64,000 bases of DNA, from assembly GCA_942492735.1 (NCBI GenBank), contig OW818648.1:3596001-3660000 (forward strand). Reading direction: 5' to 3'. The DNA is from Sporobacter sp942492735. GTDB taxonomy: Bacteria > Bacillota > Clostridia > Oscillospirales > Oscillospiraceae. The translations under genes were made by a program, and so were the position numbers. Below, piece after piece: positions 15,624 through 23,395 of this stretch; the first letter of the stretch is position 1; every line of letters starts with the position of its first letter. The notes under the pieces were generated by a model, which had not been told where the DNA came from, did no database searches, and saw only the letters and a program-made list of their open reading frames with translations.

Positions 15624-17435
15624 ATGAAAGATATCAGAAACGTGGCGATCATCGCGCACGTCGACCACGGCAAGACAACGCTGGTCGATGAAATGCTCAA
15701 GCAGTCCGGTGTATTCCGTGACAATCAGTCCGTCATGGAACGCGTGATGGATTCCGGCGACCTTGAACGTGAGCGTGGGATCACAATCCTCGCCAAAAAT
15801 ACCGCCGTTTTGTACGGTGGTATCAAAATAAACATCGTGGACACGCCAGGCCATGCCGACTTCGGCGGCGAGGTAGAACGCATTTTGAAAATGGTCAACG
15901 GCGTCATCCTTCTGGTAGACGCTGCAGAAGGCCCAATGCCTCAGACACGTTTTGTCCTCACGCGGGCGCTTGAGCTGGGCCACCGCGTCATCGTCGTCAT
16001 CAATAAAATTGACAGGGCGGACGCGCGGATTACAGAAGTTGTCGATGAGATCCTTGAGCTCCTCCTTGATCTTGATGCAACGGAGGAGCAGCTTGATTCA
16101 CCCATGCTTTTCTGCTCGTCCAGGCTCGGCACGGCTTCCTATTCTCCGGAGGTATCCGGCGTTGACCTTATCCCGCTTTTTTCAACGATCGTCGACTATA
16201 TCCCGGCGCCCACCATGGATGTTGACGCCCCGCTCCAGATGCTCGTCTCCTCTGTCGATTACAATGAGTATGTCGGCCGTATCGCCATCGGGCGCATCGA
16301 ACGCGGCACCATCCGGCAGAATCAGGAGATTATCGTCTGCGATTTTCATGGCGAGAAACCCGCAAAAAAAGCAAAAGCCGTCACCATCTATGAATTTGAC
16401 GGCCTCGCCCGGACACCTGTTTTAGAGTCCACCGCCGGTAATATCATCGCTTTATCCGGCATCGGTGACATTACGATCGGGCATACGATATGCGACCCAC
16501 AGTGTATTGACCCTCTGCCGTTTGTAAAAATATCAGCGGCTACCATGGAGATGACCTTTTCTGTCAATGACAGCCCATTTGCAGGCCGCGAGGGCAAATA
16601 TGTCACAACACGCAATATCCGCGACAGGCTTCTCAAGGAGACGCTGAAGGATGTTTCGATGCACTTCAACGAGCTTGAGAACAGTGACAGCTTCAATGTG
16701 GCAGGCCGAGGCGAAATGCACCTGTCCATTTTGATTGAAACGATGCGCCGGGAGGGCTATGAGTTTCAAGTCTCACCGCCGCGCGTTCTCTATAAGGAGA
16801 TTGACGGCGTACTGTGCGAGCCGATTGAGCGTGTCGTTATCGATGTACCGGAGGCCAACGTCGGCGTCGTCATCGAAAAGATGGGGTCACGCCGCGGCGA
16901 ACTGCTGGAGATGGTGCCTGTGGGGAACCGAATGAAGCTGCAATTTCTCGTCCCGTCGAGAGGTCTCTTCGGCTATAGAAACGAATTTCTCACCGACACA
17001 CGCGGCGAGGGTATCATGGGCATGATTTTCGAAAAATACGAAGCGTTCAGAGGCGAGCTCAGCCGAAGGAACACCGGATCGCTTATCGCTTTCGAAACAG
17101 GCGAGGCTGTTGCTTACGGGCTATTCGGCGCTCAGGACAGAGGCCAGCTTTTTATTGCTCCGGGAACACCTGTTTACGCGGGGATGGTTATCGGCGTCTG
17201 TCCAAAAGCCGAGGACATGTCTGTCAATGTGTGTAAGAAAAAGCAGCTCACAAACATGCGTGCTTCCGGCAGCGACGACGCACTTCGGCTGATTACGCCG
17301 AAAAACATGAGCCTCGAGCAGTGCCTCGAATTTCTCGCCGACGACGAGCTATTGGAGGTCACGCCTTTAAGTCTCCGCCTCAGAAAGAGCATTCTCGACC
17401 ACGGTCTCAGAATGCGGGCGCTCAAAAAAGGGTAA
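15624..17435 (+). CDS. typA: Translational GTPase TypA/BipA
   Basis: A 603-residue ribosome-binding GTPase, the usual TypA length. GTPase motifs are IAHVDHGKTTLVDEM, RERGITI, DTPGHADF and NKID, followed by EF-G-like domains and the TypA-specific C-terminus (YGLFGAQDRGQLFIAPG, NVCKKKQLTNMRASG). It helps 50S assembly and growth at low temperature or under stress. ATG follows GAAGGTG. It is transcribed alone and ends in a terminator. Confidence 0.97.
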   Translation: MKDIRNVAIIAHVDHGKTTLVDEMLKQSGVFRDNQSVMERVMDSGDLERERGITILAKNTAVLYGGIKINIVDTPGHADFGGEVERILKMVNGVILLVDAAEGPMPQTRFVLTRALELGHRVIVVINKIDRADARITEVVDEILELLLDLDATEEQLDSPMLFCSSRLGTASYSPEVSGVDLIPLFSTIVDYIPAPTMDVDAPLQMLVSSVDYNEYVGRIAIGRIERGTIRQNQEIIVCDFHGEKPAKKAKAVTIYEFDGLARTPVLESTAGNIIALSGIGDITIGHTICDPQCIDPLPFVKISAATMEMTFSVNDSPFAGREGKYVTTRNIRDRLLKETLKDVSMHFNELENSDSFNVAGRGEMHLSILIETMRREGYEFQVSPPRVLYKEIDGVLCEPIERVVIDVPEANVGVVIEKMGSRRGELLEMVPVGNRMKLQFLVPSRGLFGYRNEFLTDTRGEGIMGMIFEKYEAFRGELSRRNTGSLIAFETGEAVAYGLFGAQDRGQLFIAPGTPVYAGMVIGVCPKAEDMSVNVCKKKQLTNMRASGSDDALRLITPKNMSLEQCLEFLADDELLEVTPLSLRLRKSILDHGLRMRALKKG

Positions 17436-17451
17436 GTATAATTAAGACGCA

Positions 17452-17480
17452 GGCGGGATTGAAACATCCCGCCTTTAATT
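17452..17480 (+). terminator. Terminator of typA
   Basis: GGCGGGAT (17452-17459) pairs with ATCCCGCC (17466-17473), then TTTAATTAT. Confidence 0.85.
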
Positions 17481-17515
17481 ATACATCATAAACTAATTCC
17501 GCATTTCTAAAACCC

Positions 17516-17544
17516 TTGAAATTCAAAGACATATGTGTTATCTT
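17516..17544 (+). promoter_or_regulatory. Promoter of the riboswitch-cyclase transcript
   Basis: TTGAAA (17516-17521), 17 bases and TATCTT (17539-17544), placing the start just ahead of the aptamer. Confidence 0.6.
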
Positions 17545-17574
17545 AATAATAATCTCGTCTGAGATTCTAAATAT

Positions 17575-17672
17575 GTGAATTGCAAACTTGCCGAAAGACA
17601 GGGGCGCAAAGCTATAGGGTCTAAAACAGAACGTTTTACAAAAATGTCTGTTATGACAGCCAGTTGCCAAGT
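17575..17672 (+). ncRNA. Cyclic-di-GMP-I riboswitch (GEMM)
   Basis: The conserved core reads in order: TTGCAAAC, CCGAAAGACAGG, GGCGCAAAGCTA, GGGTCTAAAA, a variable stem, then TATGACAGCCAGTTGCC. This matches the GEMM-I consensus (GCAAAC...CGAAAG...GACGCAAAGC...GGGUCUAA...GACAGCC.GGUUGCC). An intrinsic terminator follows 15 bases later and the next gene is a diguanylate cyclase. The simplest reading is that cyclic-di-GMP controls termination before its own synthase. Confidence 0.92.
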
Positions 17673-17686
17673 ATATCGTTAATTCG

Positions 17687-17716
17687 GCAGCTGACTTCAT
17701 GCAGCTGCTTTTTTTC
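17687..17716 (+). terminator. Riboswitch expression-platform terminator
   Basis: GCAGCTG (17687-17693), loop ACTTCAT, CAGCTGC (17702-17708) and T7. It lies between the aptamer and the cyclase gene, where a ligand-controlled terminator is expected. Confidence 0.88.
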
Positions 17717-17768
17717 GCCATGTTTTTTAGTGGAATACTCCTGAATAAGAACAAACGAAGGTGATTAT

Positions 17769-18935
17769 TTGGATTTGTCAAGCAACGTCATCCTCAACAT
17801 ATTTTCAATTGCAATACTGGGGATTATATTCGTTCAAGCAATAAAAAGCACCGAAAAAAATCTTCTGCAGCAGAAGTTTTTTATACTGACGCTCATCGTC
17901 ACCTTTTTGATGCTTGCGATGGATATCTTCAGCAGATTTGATGGCAAACCCGGAACTTTTTATGCTTTTATCAATCAACTCGGTAATTTTATCATCTTTC
18001 TTCTGAGCCCGGTTCTGCCGGCGTTCTGGCTGATGTATGTCTATTCCCAACTGAGATCGTTGCAGCAAAAAATCAAGCGCTGGTTGTACCTGTTGCCCGC
18101 TGTTATCGTCTTGAATACCATAATGCTCGTTTTATCGCAATTCTACGGCTGGTTTTATACGATAGGCCCGGATAATATTTACCACAGAGGGCCGCTTTAT
18201 TGGTTCCCTGTTTCCGTTACAGCTATACTCGCCGTTTCGGCGTATATTTTGGTGCTTGTGAATCGTAATAATATCAATAATAAGCATTTCATTTCGCTCG
18301 TTTTGTTTCCGGTACCCCCGCTTGTCTGCATCGTTTTACAAGTCTCATTCTACGGTATTTCGTTCATATTAAACGGCGCCGTGCTGTCCTTACTCTTCGC
18401 CTTTATCTCGATTCAGAACGAGCGTCTGAATACGGATTTTCTCACAGGCGCATATAACCGGAAGGGACTTGACGCCTATATCAGGCAGAAAATTAATGCA
18501 TGCGCAGAAAACAAGACTTTTTCAATTATTCTGTTAGATCTGGATAACTTCAAGATGATCAATGATACGTTTGGCCACAATAAAGGCGATCAAGTATTGG
18601 TAAATTCCGCAAAAATTCTGAAGGGTTGTCTTAAGTCAAATGATTTTGTCGCCCGCTTCGGCGGAGATGAGTTCTGCATTGTTCTCAATATCTCAAGAAG
18701 AGACGAACTGGAAGCGGCTGTCAGCAAAATACATGAACACATCGAAAACTATAACCAGAACAGTTTCGAACCGTTTAGGCTAAGCGCCAGCATGGGTTAT
18801 GCGGTTTATGACTATCACTCCCATATGAACGCCGAAGAATTTCACGCACAGGTTGACGCATTAATGTATGAGAACAAACGAAATAACAAAGAACGTCTTC
18901 AGCAGAACAGCCGTCGCGCTTGTCAAGGCCTATAG
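17769..18935 (+). CDS. Membrane diguanylate cyclase (GGDEF)
   Basis: A 388-residue protein making cyclic-di-GMP from two GTP. About 210 N-terminal residues form roughly seven membrane segments (7TM-type sensor), followed by a GGDEF domain with DFLTGAYNRKGLD, LLDLDNFKMINDTFGHNKGD and the active-site motif RFGGDEF near residue 300. The inhibitory I-site should be RxxD five residues before GGDEF; here it is KSND, so product inhibition may be lost. The start is TTG after AAGGTGATTA. The gene lies behind a cyclic-di-GMP riboswitch, which could provide the feedback instead. Confidence 0.92.
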   Translation: MDLSSNVILNIFSIAILGIIFVQAIKSTEKNLLQQKFFILTLIVTFLMLAMDIFSRFDGKPGTFYAFINQLGNFIIFLLSPVLPAFWLMYVYSQLRSLQQKIKRWLYLLPAVIVLNTIMLVLSQFYGWFYTIGPDNIYHRGPLYWFPVSVTAILAVSAYILVLVNRNNINNKHFISLVLFPVPPLVCIVLQVSFYGISFILNGAVLSLLFAFISIQNERLNTDFLTGAYNRKGLDAYIRQKINACAENKTFSIILLDLDNFKMINDTFGHNKGDQVLVNSAKILKGCLKSNDFVARFGGDEFCIVLNISRRDELEAAVSKIHEHIENYNQNSFEPFRLSASMGYAVYDYHSHMNAEEFHAQVDALMYENKRNNKERLQQNSRRACQGL

Positions 18936-18941
18936 TAAAAA

Positions 18942-18980
18942 AAATAAAGTCATACATCAACATGTATGACTTTATTTTTA
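18942..18980 (+). terminator. Terminator of the cyclase gene
   Basis: A 16-base stem, AAATAAAGTCATACAT (18942-18957) with its complement at 18962-18977, and a run of T. Confidence 0.9.
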
Positions 18981-19019
18981 TACTGCGAAAAACATGATAT
19001 AATCGTTTAAGGTGATTAT

Positions 19020-19910
19020 ATGGACAAAACGTTTATCTGCAGCGTCTGCCCCCGCCAGTGCCATGCTTTAAGAACTGAAGCTTCCGGCCATGGCCTCTGC
19101 AGCATGGGCTCATTGCCGATCGTCGCAAAAGCGATGCTGCATATGTGGGAGGAACCGTGTATCAGCGGCGAGCGGGGCTCCGGTACGGTTTTCTTTTCCG
19201 GCTGCGTGTTAAATTGTGCCTACTGCCAGAACCAGGACATCAGCCTCCGCAGGCACGGGAAAATGATATCCGTTCAAAGACTGCGCGAAATTTACGAAGA
19301 GCTGATGACGCAAGGGGCGCATAATATCAATCTTGTGAACCCCACACATTTTTCGGAAGCCATTCTGGAATCCCTTGAAGGCAACCTCCCAGTTCCTGTT
19401 GTTTACAACACGGGCGGTTACGACAGCATTGACACGCTGCGCCGGTTTGAGGGAAAGATACAAATCTATCTCCCCGATATGAAATACGCGCTGTCGGAAT
19501 CAGCCGCGCGGTATTCCGCGGCGGCTGATTATCCGGAAACCGCTAAAAAGGCGATAATGGAGATGTTCCGGCAGACAGGCCCCTACGTGCTGGACCCAGA
19601 CGGACTGTTAAAAAGAGGCGTCGTCATCCGACATCTTATCCTACCCGAAAATTTAGAAAACACCTTCCGCGTCATCGACTGGGTTGCAGACACTTTTTCT
19701 CGCGGCGACATTTTGTTTTCCCTCATGAGCCAATTTACCCCCTGCGGTGACTTGTCAAAACATCCGGAGCTTTCACGCAGATTGACACAGGAGGAATATG
19801 ACACGGCCGTCGGTTATCTCGAAGATTCCGGTATTGAGGACGGTTTTTTTCAAGAGCTATCGTCGGCGAAAGAAGAATACATCCCCGACTTTGACTCGAG
19901 CGGCGTATAA
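19020..19910 (+). CDS. Radical SAM protein of the PflX/COG1313 type
   Basis: A 296-residue iron-sulphur protein. An N-terminal cysteine cluster (CSVCPRQCHAL, GLCSMG) precedes the radical SAM motif GCVLNCAYCQNQDIS near residues 61-75. The layout resembles COG1313 proteins (PflX-like), related to pyruvate formate-lyase activating enzymes but with no known substrate. LILPENLENTFRVIDWVADTF and SQFTPCGDL are characteristic later segments. It starts with ATG 40 bases after the previous terminator and appears monocistronic. Confidence 0.87.
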   Translation: MDKTFICSVCPRQCHALRTEASGHGLCSMGSLPIVAKAMLHMWEEPCISGERGSGTVFFSGCVLNCAYCQNQDISLRRHGKMISVQRLREIYEELMTQGAHNINLVNPTHFSEAILESLEGNLPVPVVYNTGGYDSIDTLRRFEGKIQIYLPDMKYALSESAARYSAAADYPETAKKAIMEMFRQTGPYVLDPDGLLKRGVVIRHLILPENLENTFRVIDWVADTFSRGDILFSLMSQFTPCGDLSKHPELSRRLTQEEYDTAVGYLEDSGIEDGFFQELSSAKEEYIPDFDSSGV

Positions 19911-19919
19911 AAAACGTGG

Positions 19920-20062
19920 ACCGACACAGGGGTCGGTCCCCACGGGTTCCATATGATTGGGGCGGATTCTATATCCGCCCACGCTTGTACCGTGCCGCAG
20001 AATAAGGGCGGCATAGTCTCGCGTTGCGAGCCATTCGGAATCCGCCCCTACGGGATAACCAT
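19920..20062. repeat. Composite palindromic repeat (GTAGGGGCGATT-like family)
   Basis: Contains GGACCGAC...GTCGGTCC, then GGGGCGGATTCTATATCCGCCC, then GGAATCCGCCCCTACGG. The arms resemble the repeats at 5119, 23300 and 40307, with GGATT/AATCC in place of GATT/AATC. No gene is seen. Confidence 0.75.
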
Positions 20063-20078
20063 AATTATAGTATATTGC

Positions 20079-20684
20079 TTACGGCGTTAATGTCACGATC
20101 GACACTTCAAACGCTGTTCGTTCGGTCAATATCCCGTTTTCTGTTTTTATGTATTTCCTGCTTTGTATCCGGCCTTCGAGCGATATCATATCGCCGATTT
20201 TGAGGTCTGCGGTGCTTTCGGCGAGCCTCCCCCATGCGATGCACGGCAGATAATCCGACCGGCCGTACCGTCTGTTAACGGCGAGCATGATATCGCAGAT
20301 CTGGCGGCCCATCGGCGTCTTTCGGAGATTCGGCTTCTTGCAGACGGCGCCTGTCAGGCTGACACTGTTTCTGTCCTCGTCGTTGGTGAAAAAAATCTCC
20401 TTTGCAAAAACGCTGATAATAAGACGACTGCCGTCGCCGCGCTTGTTATTAAACGAGCGAAGCTCTCCGGTAACTGCAAGATGCCGGCTGTCATCTATTT
20501 CAAGTCTGTCCATCATTTCCTGCCGTATGATAATATTGATTGTGTCAACAAACCCTGAAAGACGTTCAATATCAAGGGGAAATGAAAAATAGTTGTCGCT
20601 GCCTCCTACATGTGAAAATTTTGGCTTATCGGCTATCGAGCCGCATAATTGAGCAACGTTATTCATCCCTTCCAAAACTGCCAC
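20079..20684 (-). CDS. Two-OB-fold single-stranded-DNA-binding-like protein
   Basis: A 201-residue protein built of two SSB-type OB folds: residues ~5-95 (NNVAQLCGSIADKPKFS, LAVTGELRSFNNK) and ~105-200 (NSVSLTGAVCKKPNLRKTP, GRQICDIMLAVNRRYGRSD, IAWGRLAESTADLKIGDMISLEG). The second domain is the better match to SSB and PriB. It lacks the acidic C-terminal tail by which housekeeping SSB recruits partners, so it is probably an accessory single-strand binder. The start is uncertain: GTG at 20684, a TTG 4 codons on, or the ATG before NNVAQL. Confidence 0.75.
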   Translation of the reverse strand: MAVLEGMNNVAQLCGSIADKPKFSHVGGSDNYFSFPLDIERLSGFVDTINIIIRQEMMDRLEIDDSRHLAVTGELRSFNNKRGDGSRLIISVFAKEIFFTNDEDRNSVSLTGAVCKKPNLRKTPMGRQICDIMLAVNRRYGRSDYLPCIAWGRLAESTADLKIGDMISLEGRIQSRKYIKTENGILTERTAFEVSIVTLTP

Positions 20685-20740
20685 CCCTTACAATAACCAC
20701 GTATCTGTGGACAGTATATGTCCCCGGATTCACCAATAGA

Positions 20741-21307
20741 CTATTGGTTTATGTCCGAGATTTTTTGTCCGAGGATGAGCAGCGCCCCCGCCACGGTTAA
20801 TAGACAATCCGGACGCAAACCACCTTTGATCTTTATCTCCTGACGTTCCAAGACGTCTCCTTTTGTTGTGATAAGCTCACGCTGGAGAGCAAGAACGCAT
20901 GTTTCTTCACTGATTGATGAGAGAGTGATTGTATTTTTCGGCGACATGCCATAGGTAACGATACAATCGGCATCAAAAATATCGCTGTCAGTGTCACAGA
21001 CTACAACGTCACCGGGTAGAAGCAAAATGCCGCAGCTGATATGCCTGTGCTTTTCAGTACGGGTTTCGTCATGACAGCATTTTGCGGACTCTTCCGTCAG
21101 AACCAAGACATCCGGTGCTTTCTTTGAAATTTCGCTCAAGGATCGGATGCTTCTGATGAGAACGTCACCGTTATTACCGCCATATTCCTCAATGCCGGAG
21201 GCTATTAGACCGGCAATATCATTGCCTGAAATATCATTGCCTGAAATATCATCACCCGCGCTGTCGTTGCACCCGGTATCGATGACTATTACTTCCGTCA
21301 TATTCAC
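20741..21307 (-). CDS. Hypothetical protein with internal SGNDI repeats
   Basis: A 188-residue protein I do not recognise. It is acidic and soluble, starts around MNMTEVIVIDTG, and ends with a hydrophobic stretch (DCLLTVAGALLILGQ). Near residues 18-32 SGNDI is repeated, encoded by a tandem 15-base unit (AATATCATTGCCTGA, 21215-21244). Its start overlaps the stop of the upstream membrane protein gene by 4 bases, so the two form an operon. Confidence 0.6.
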   Translation of the reverse strand: MNMTEVIVIDTGCNDSAGDDISGNDISGNDIAGLIASGIEEYGGNNGDVLIRSIRSLSEISKKAPDVLVLTEESAKCCHDETRTEKHRHISCGILLLPGDVVVCDTDSDIFDADCIVTYGMSPKNTITLSSISEETCVLALQRELITTKGDVLERQEIKIKGGLRPDCLLTVAGALLILGQKISDINQ

Positions 21308-21726
21308 GAACCTCCCTTATTCTCTTTAAAGATGCTGCGCTCGACGAACTGCAGCAGCCATATTCCAGGTATCGATATCAACATCCAGAGCAGTGTATAC
21401 AAAAGGCAAATCTGCCCGAACAGGTTTGCCCAGCTGTGCGCATAGCTCCAAACATGCCAGCCGAGTATGATATTCACAATAATACCTGCCAAGAATTCAA
21501 CTGTCGTGATGACCACGCCGCCCATAATCCATTTTTCCCATAGTGGTTCTCTGCTTTTTACGGCGATCAGGTATAATAGCACAGCGCAGATACCACCGGC
21601 AACCAACATTGACCAGTGCGTACGGCCTCTGAAGAGCAATTCCACCCCCGCGTAAACAAGCCCGCCCGCATTGAATATAAATGCAATCTTAAGAGTTTTA
21701 GTTTTGATTTGCTGGCACCTGGTCAT
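21304..21726 (-). CDS. Putative ABC-transporter-permease-like membrane protein (CmpB family)
   Basis: A 140-residue protein with about four membrane segments. GLVYAGVELLFRGRTHWSM, TTVEFLAGIIVNIILGWHVW and NLFGQICLLYTLLWML follow the ABC_trans_CmpB family pattern (GR.HWSM, TxEFxxGxxxN, GQIC). The family is labelled permease but has no proven transport role. It overlaps the following hypothetical gene by 4 bases. Confidence 0.8.
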   Translation of the reverse strand: MTRCQQIKTKTLKIAFIFNAGGLVYAGVELLFRGRTHWSMLVAGGICAVLLYLIAVKSREPLWEKWIMGGVVITTVEFLAGIIVNIILGWHVWSYAHSWANLFGQICLLYTLLWMLISIPGIWLLQFVERSIFKENKGGS

Positions 21727-21868
21727 TTGTTACCAGCCTTTCTCGGCAGTCTATAAAGCGCGTATGCGCAGCATGCATGCTTTGCTTTAGAATTACCGAT
21801 AAAAAATGATTTATGCTGTGAATATGCCGAAATAAATCGGCAATGTCTAAATAAATCCGATATTGTTA

Positions 21869-21897
21869 TTGACAAACGAATGATGCTCTGTTAGACT
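21869..21897 (+). promoter_or_regulatory. Promoter of the infC operon
   Basis: TTGACA (21869-21874), 17 bases and TAGACT (21892-21897); the start site lies ~170 bases before infC. Confidence 0.75.
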
Positions 21898-21904
21898 TTA
21901 TCAG

Positions 21905-22060
21905 TCACAATAAAGTAGTACGGCATCCCCGTTCTCACCCTGCCGCGTTCGTGCGCAGTGGTCAACATTGAGTCTTTCCGGTTCGTTTTATGCCGGTTTG
22001 AATTGTCTTTGTGCGCGGATGCTATTGCATCCGCATTTTGTGTTTTCGGGCCATATTAAC
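21905..22060 (+). promoter_or_regulatory. Ribosomal-protein leader (L20-leader-like) with terminator
   Basis: This untranslated leader of infC-rpmI-rplT has several paired segments and ends in an intrinsic terminator: GCGGATGC (22015-22022), loop TATT, GCATCCGC (22027-22034), then ATTTTGTGTTTT. In Firmicutes the L20 leader lets ribosomal protein L20 shut off its own operon by stabilising such a terminator. Position and shape fit; exact agreement with the known model was not tested. Confidence 0.7.
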
Positions 22061-22072
22061 AGGAGGTGCTTA

Positions 22073-22591
22073 ATTATCAGCAGTACGGCTTATCAAATTA
22101 ACGAGGAGATCCGTGATAAAGAGATTCGTCTCATCGGAGATGACGGCGCGCAGCTTGGCATCATGTCATCAAATGACGCGCTGAAAATCGCCGTCGAGCA
22201 AGAGCTTGACCTTGTAAAAATTGCGCCGGCATCAACGCCGCCAGTCTGCAAAATTATGGATTACGGCAAGTATCGTTTTGAGCAGGCAAAACGGGAAAAA
22301 GAGGCGCGCAAGAACCAACATATCGTTGAGGTCAAGGAGATACGTATGTCTCCGGGTATTGGTTTAAATGACTTCAATACGAAGCTGAAAAACGGACAGA
22401 AATTTCTATTAGACGGCGACCGCTTAAAAGTCACGGTCAGATTCAGAGGCAGAGAGATGGCTCACACCAACATTGGTGAGGAGCTTCTGAAGAAATTTGC
22501 CGAAGAATGCTCCGAGTTTGCCACCGTTGATAAGAACCCGAAACTTGAGGGACGATTCATGGCGATGTTCTTGTCCCCAAAAGCAAAATGA
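22073..22591 (+). CDS. infC: Translation initiation factor IF-3 (ATT start)
   Basis: A 172-residue factor that keeps ribosomal subunits apart and checks the start codon. IF-3 landmarks are QINEEIRDKEIRLIGDDG, KIMDYGKYRFEQ, KEIRMSPGIGLNDF and LKVTVRFRGREMAHT. No ATG or GTG lies near the N-terminus; the strong AGGAGG at 22061-22066 is followed 6 bases later by ATT ATC AGC. An AUU start is the classic feature of infC, allowing IF-3 to limit its own translation. The ATC at 22076 is the alternative. Confidence 0.95.
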   Translation: MISSTAYQINEEIRDKEIRLIGDDGAQLGIMSSNDALKIAVEQELDLVKIAPASTPPVCKIMDYGKYRFEQAKREKEARKNQHIVEVKEIRMSPGIGLNDFNTKLKNGQKFLLDGDRLKVTVRFRGREMAHTNIGEELLKKFAEECSEFATVDKNPKLEGRFMAMFLSPKAK

Positions 22592-22640
22592 TTATTTGAC
22601 AAGATATGTCTGTTAGTACAATTTGGAAGGAGCACCAGCA

Positions 22641-22850
22641 ATGCCTAAGATCAAACTGAAGACCCACAGTGGGGCAAAAAAGAGATTCAGTCTCACAAAA
22701 TCCGGCAAAGTCAAGCGCGCGCACGCTTTCAAAAGCCACCTTCTCAACGGTCATGGGAAGTCACCCAAGCGCAAGAGAGGTCTCCGTCAGGGAACTTACG
22801 CCGATGTGACGAATGCAGCGACAGTCAAGCGCATGATACCGTATAAATAA
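22641..22850 (+). CDS. rpmI: 50S ribosomal protein L35
   Basis: A 69-residue basic protein starting MPKIKLKTHSGAKKRFSLT, the L35 signature. It has an ATG 9 bases after GGAAGGAG and lies between infC and rplT, as is usual in bacteria. The upstream TTG in frame is not used by the family. Confidence 0.98.
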   Translation: MPKIKLKTHSGAKKRFSLTKSGKVKRAHAFKSHLLNGHGKSPKRKRGLRQGTYADVTNAATVKRMIPYK

Positions 22851-22863
22851 GGAGGTTTTATAA

Positions 22864-23223
22864 ATGGCCAGAGTTAAAGGCGCGATGATGACGCGCAAAA
22901 GAAGAAATAAAATATTAAAGCTCGCCAAGGGCTATTGGGGCGCGAAGTCGACTCATTACAAAATGGCTAATCAGGCTGTCATGAAGTCCCTTACGTATGC
23001 TTACGTCGGACGCAAGCTCAAAAAGAGAGATTTCCGCCAGTTATGGATTACCAGAATCAACGCAGCGTGCAAAATGAACGGCATGAACTACTCCCGCTTT
23101 ATGCACGGTTTGAAGCTCTCCGGCATCGACATGAACCGCAAAATGCTCTCAGAAATGGCGATTCATGAGCCCGAAGCATTTACCGCTCTCGTCGGCACCG
23201 CGAAAGTCGCCATCGGCGCTTAA
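22864..23223 (+). CDS. rplT: 50S ribosomal protein L20
   Basis: A 119-residue protein, the normal L20 length, with MARVKGAMMTRKRRNKILKL and the C-terminal LKLSGIDMNRKMLSEMAI. It is needed early in 50S assembly and is the expected repressor acting on the leader of this operon. AAGGAGG lies 9 bases upstream. A strong terminator follows. Confidence 0.98.
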   Translation: MARVKGAMMTRKRRNKILKLAKGYWGAKSTHYKMANQAVMKSLTYAYVGRKLKKRDFRQLWITRINAACKMNGMNYSRFMHGLKLSGIDMNRKMLSEMAIHEPEAFTALVGTAKVAIGA

Positions 23224-23237
23224 ATAACAAAAAAGAT

Positions 23238-23279
23238 ACAGCCTTCCGCTCCATGTGAACGGAAGGCTGTTTGATTTTA
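23238..23279 (+). terminator. Terminator of the infC operon
   Basis: ACAGCCTTCCG (23238-23248) pairs with CGGAAGGCTGT (23260-23270), then TTGATTTTA. Confidence 0.85.
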
Positions 23280-23302
23280 TGCGCTGTGACTTTTGGTATA
23301 AA

Positions 23303-23386
23303 TGTAGGGGCGATTATCAATCGCCCGCTCTTGTTACGCGTAACAGGAACGGGCGACTAATAGTCGCCCCTACATCACGCCCCTCG
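23303..23386. repeat. Palindromic repeat (GTAGGGGCGATT family)
   Basis: TGTAGGGGCGATTATCAATC at one end and GACTAATAGTCGCCCCTACA at the other enclose GTTACGCGTAAC. This is a compact ~80-base imperfect palindrome between rplT and the hydrolase, related to the elements at 5119, 19920 and 40307. Confidence 0.85.
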
Positions 23387-23395
23387 CGGCGGCGT

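Noticed and set aside
17479..17781. A 100-codon minus-strand frame over the riboswitch
   Set aside because: The same bases form the conserved GEMM-I aptamer and terminator on the plus strand.
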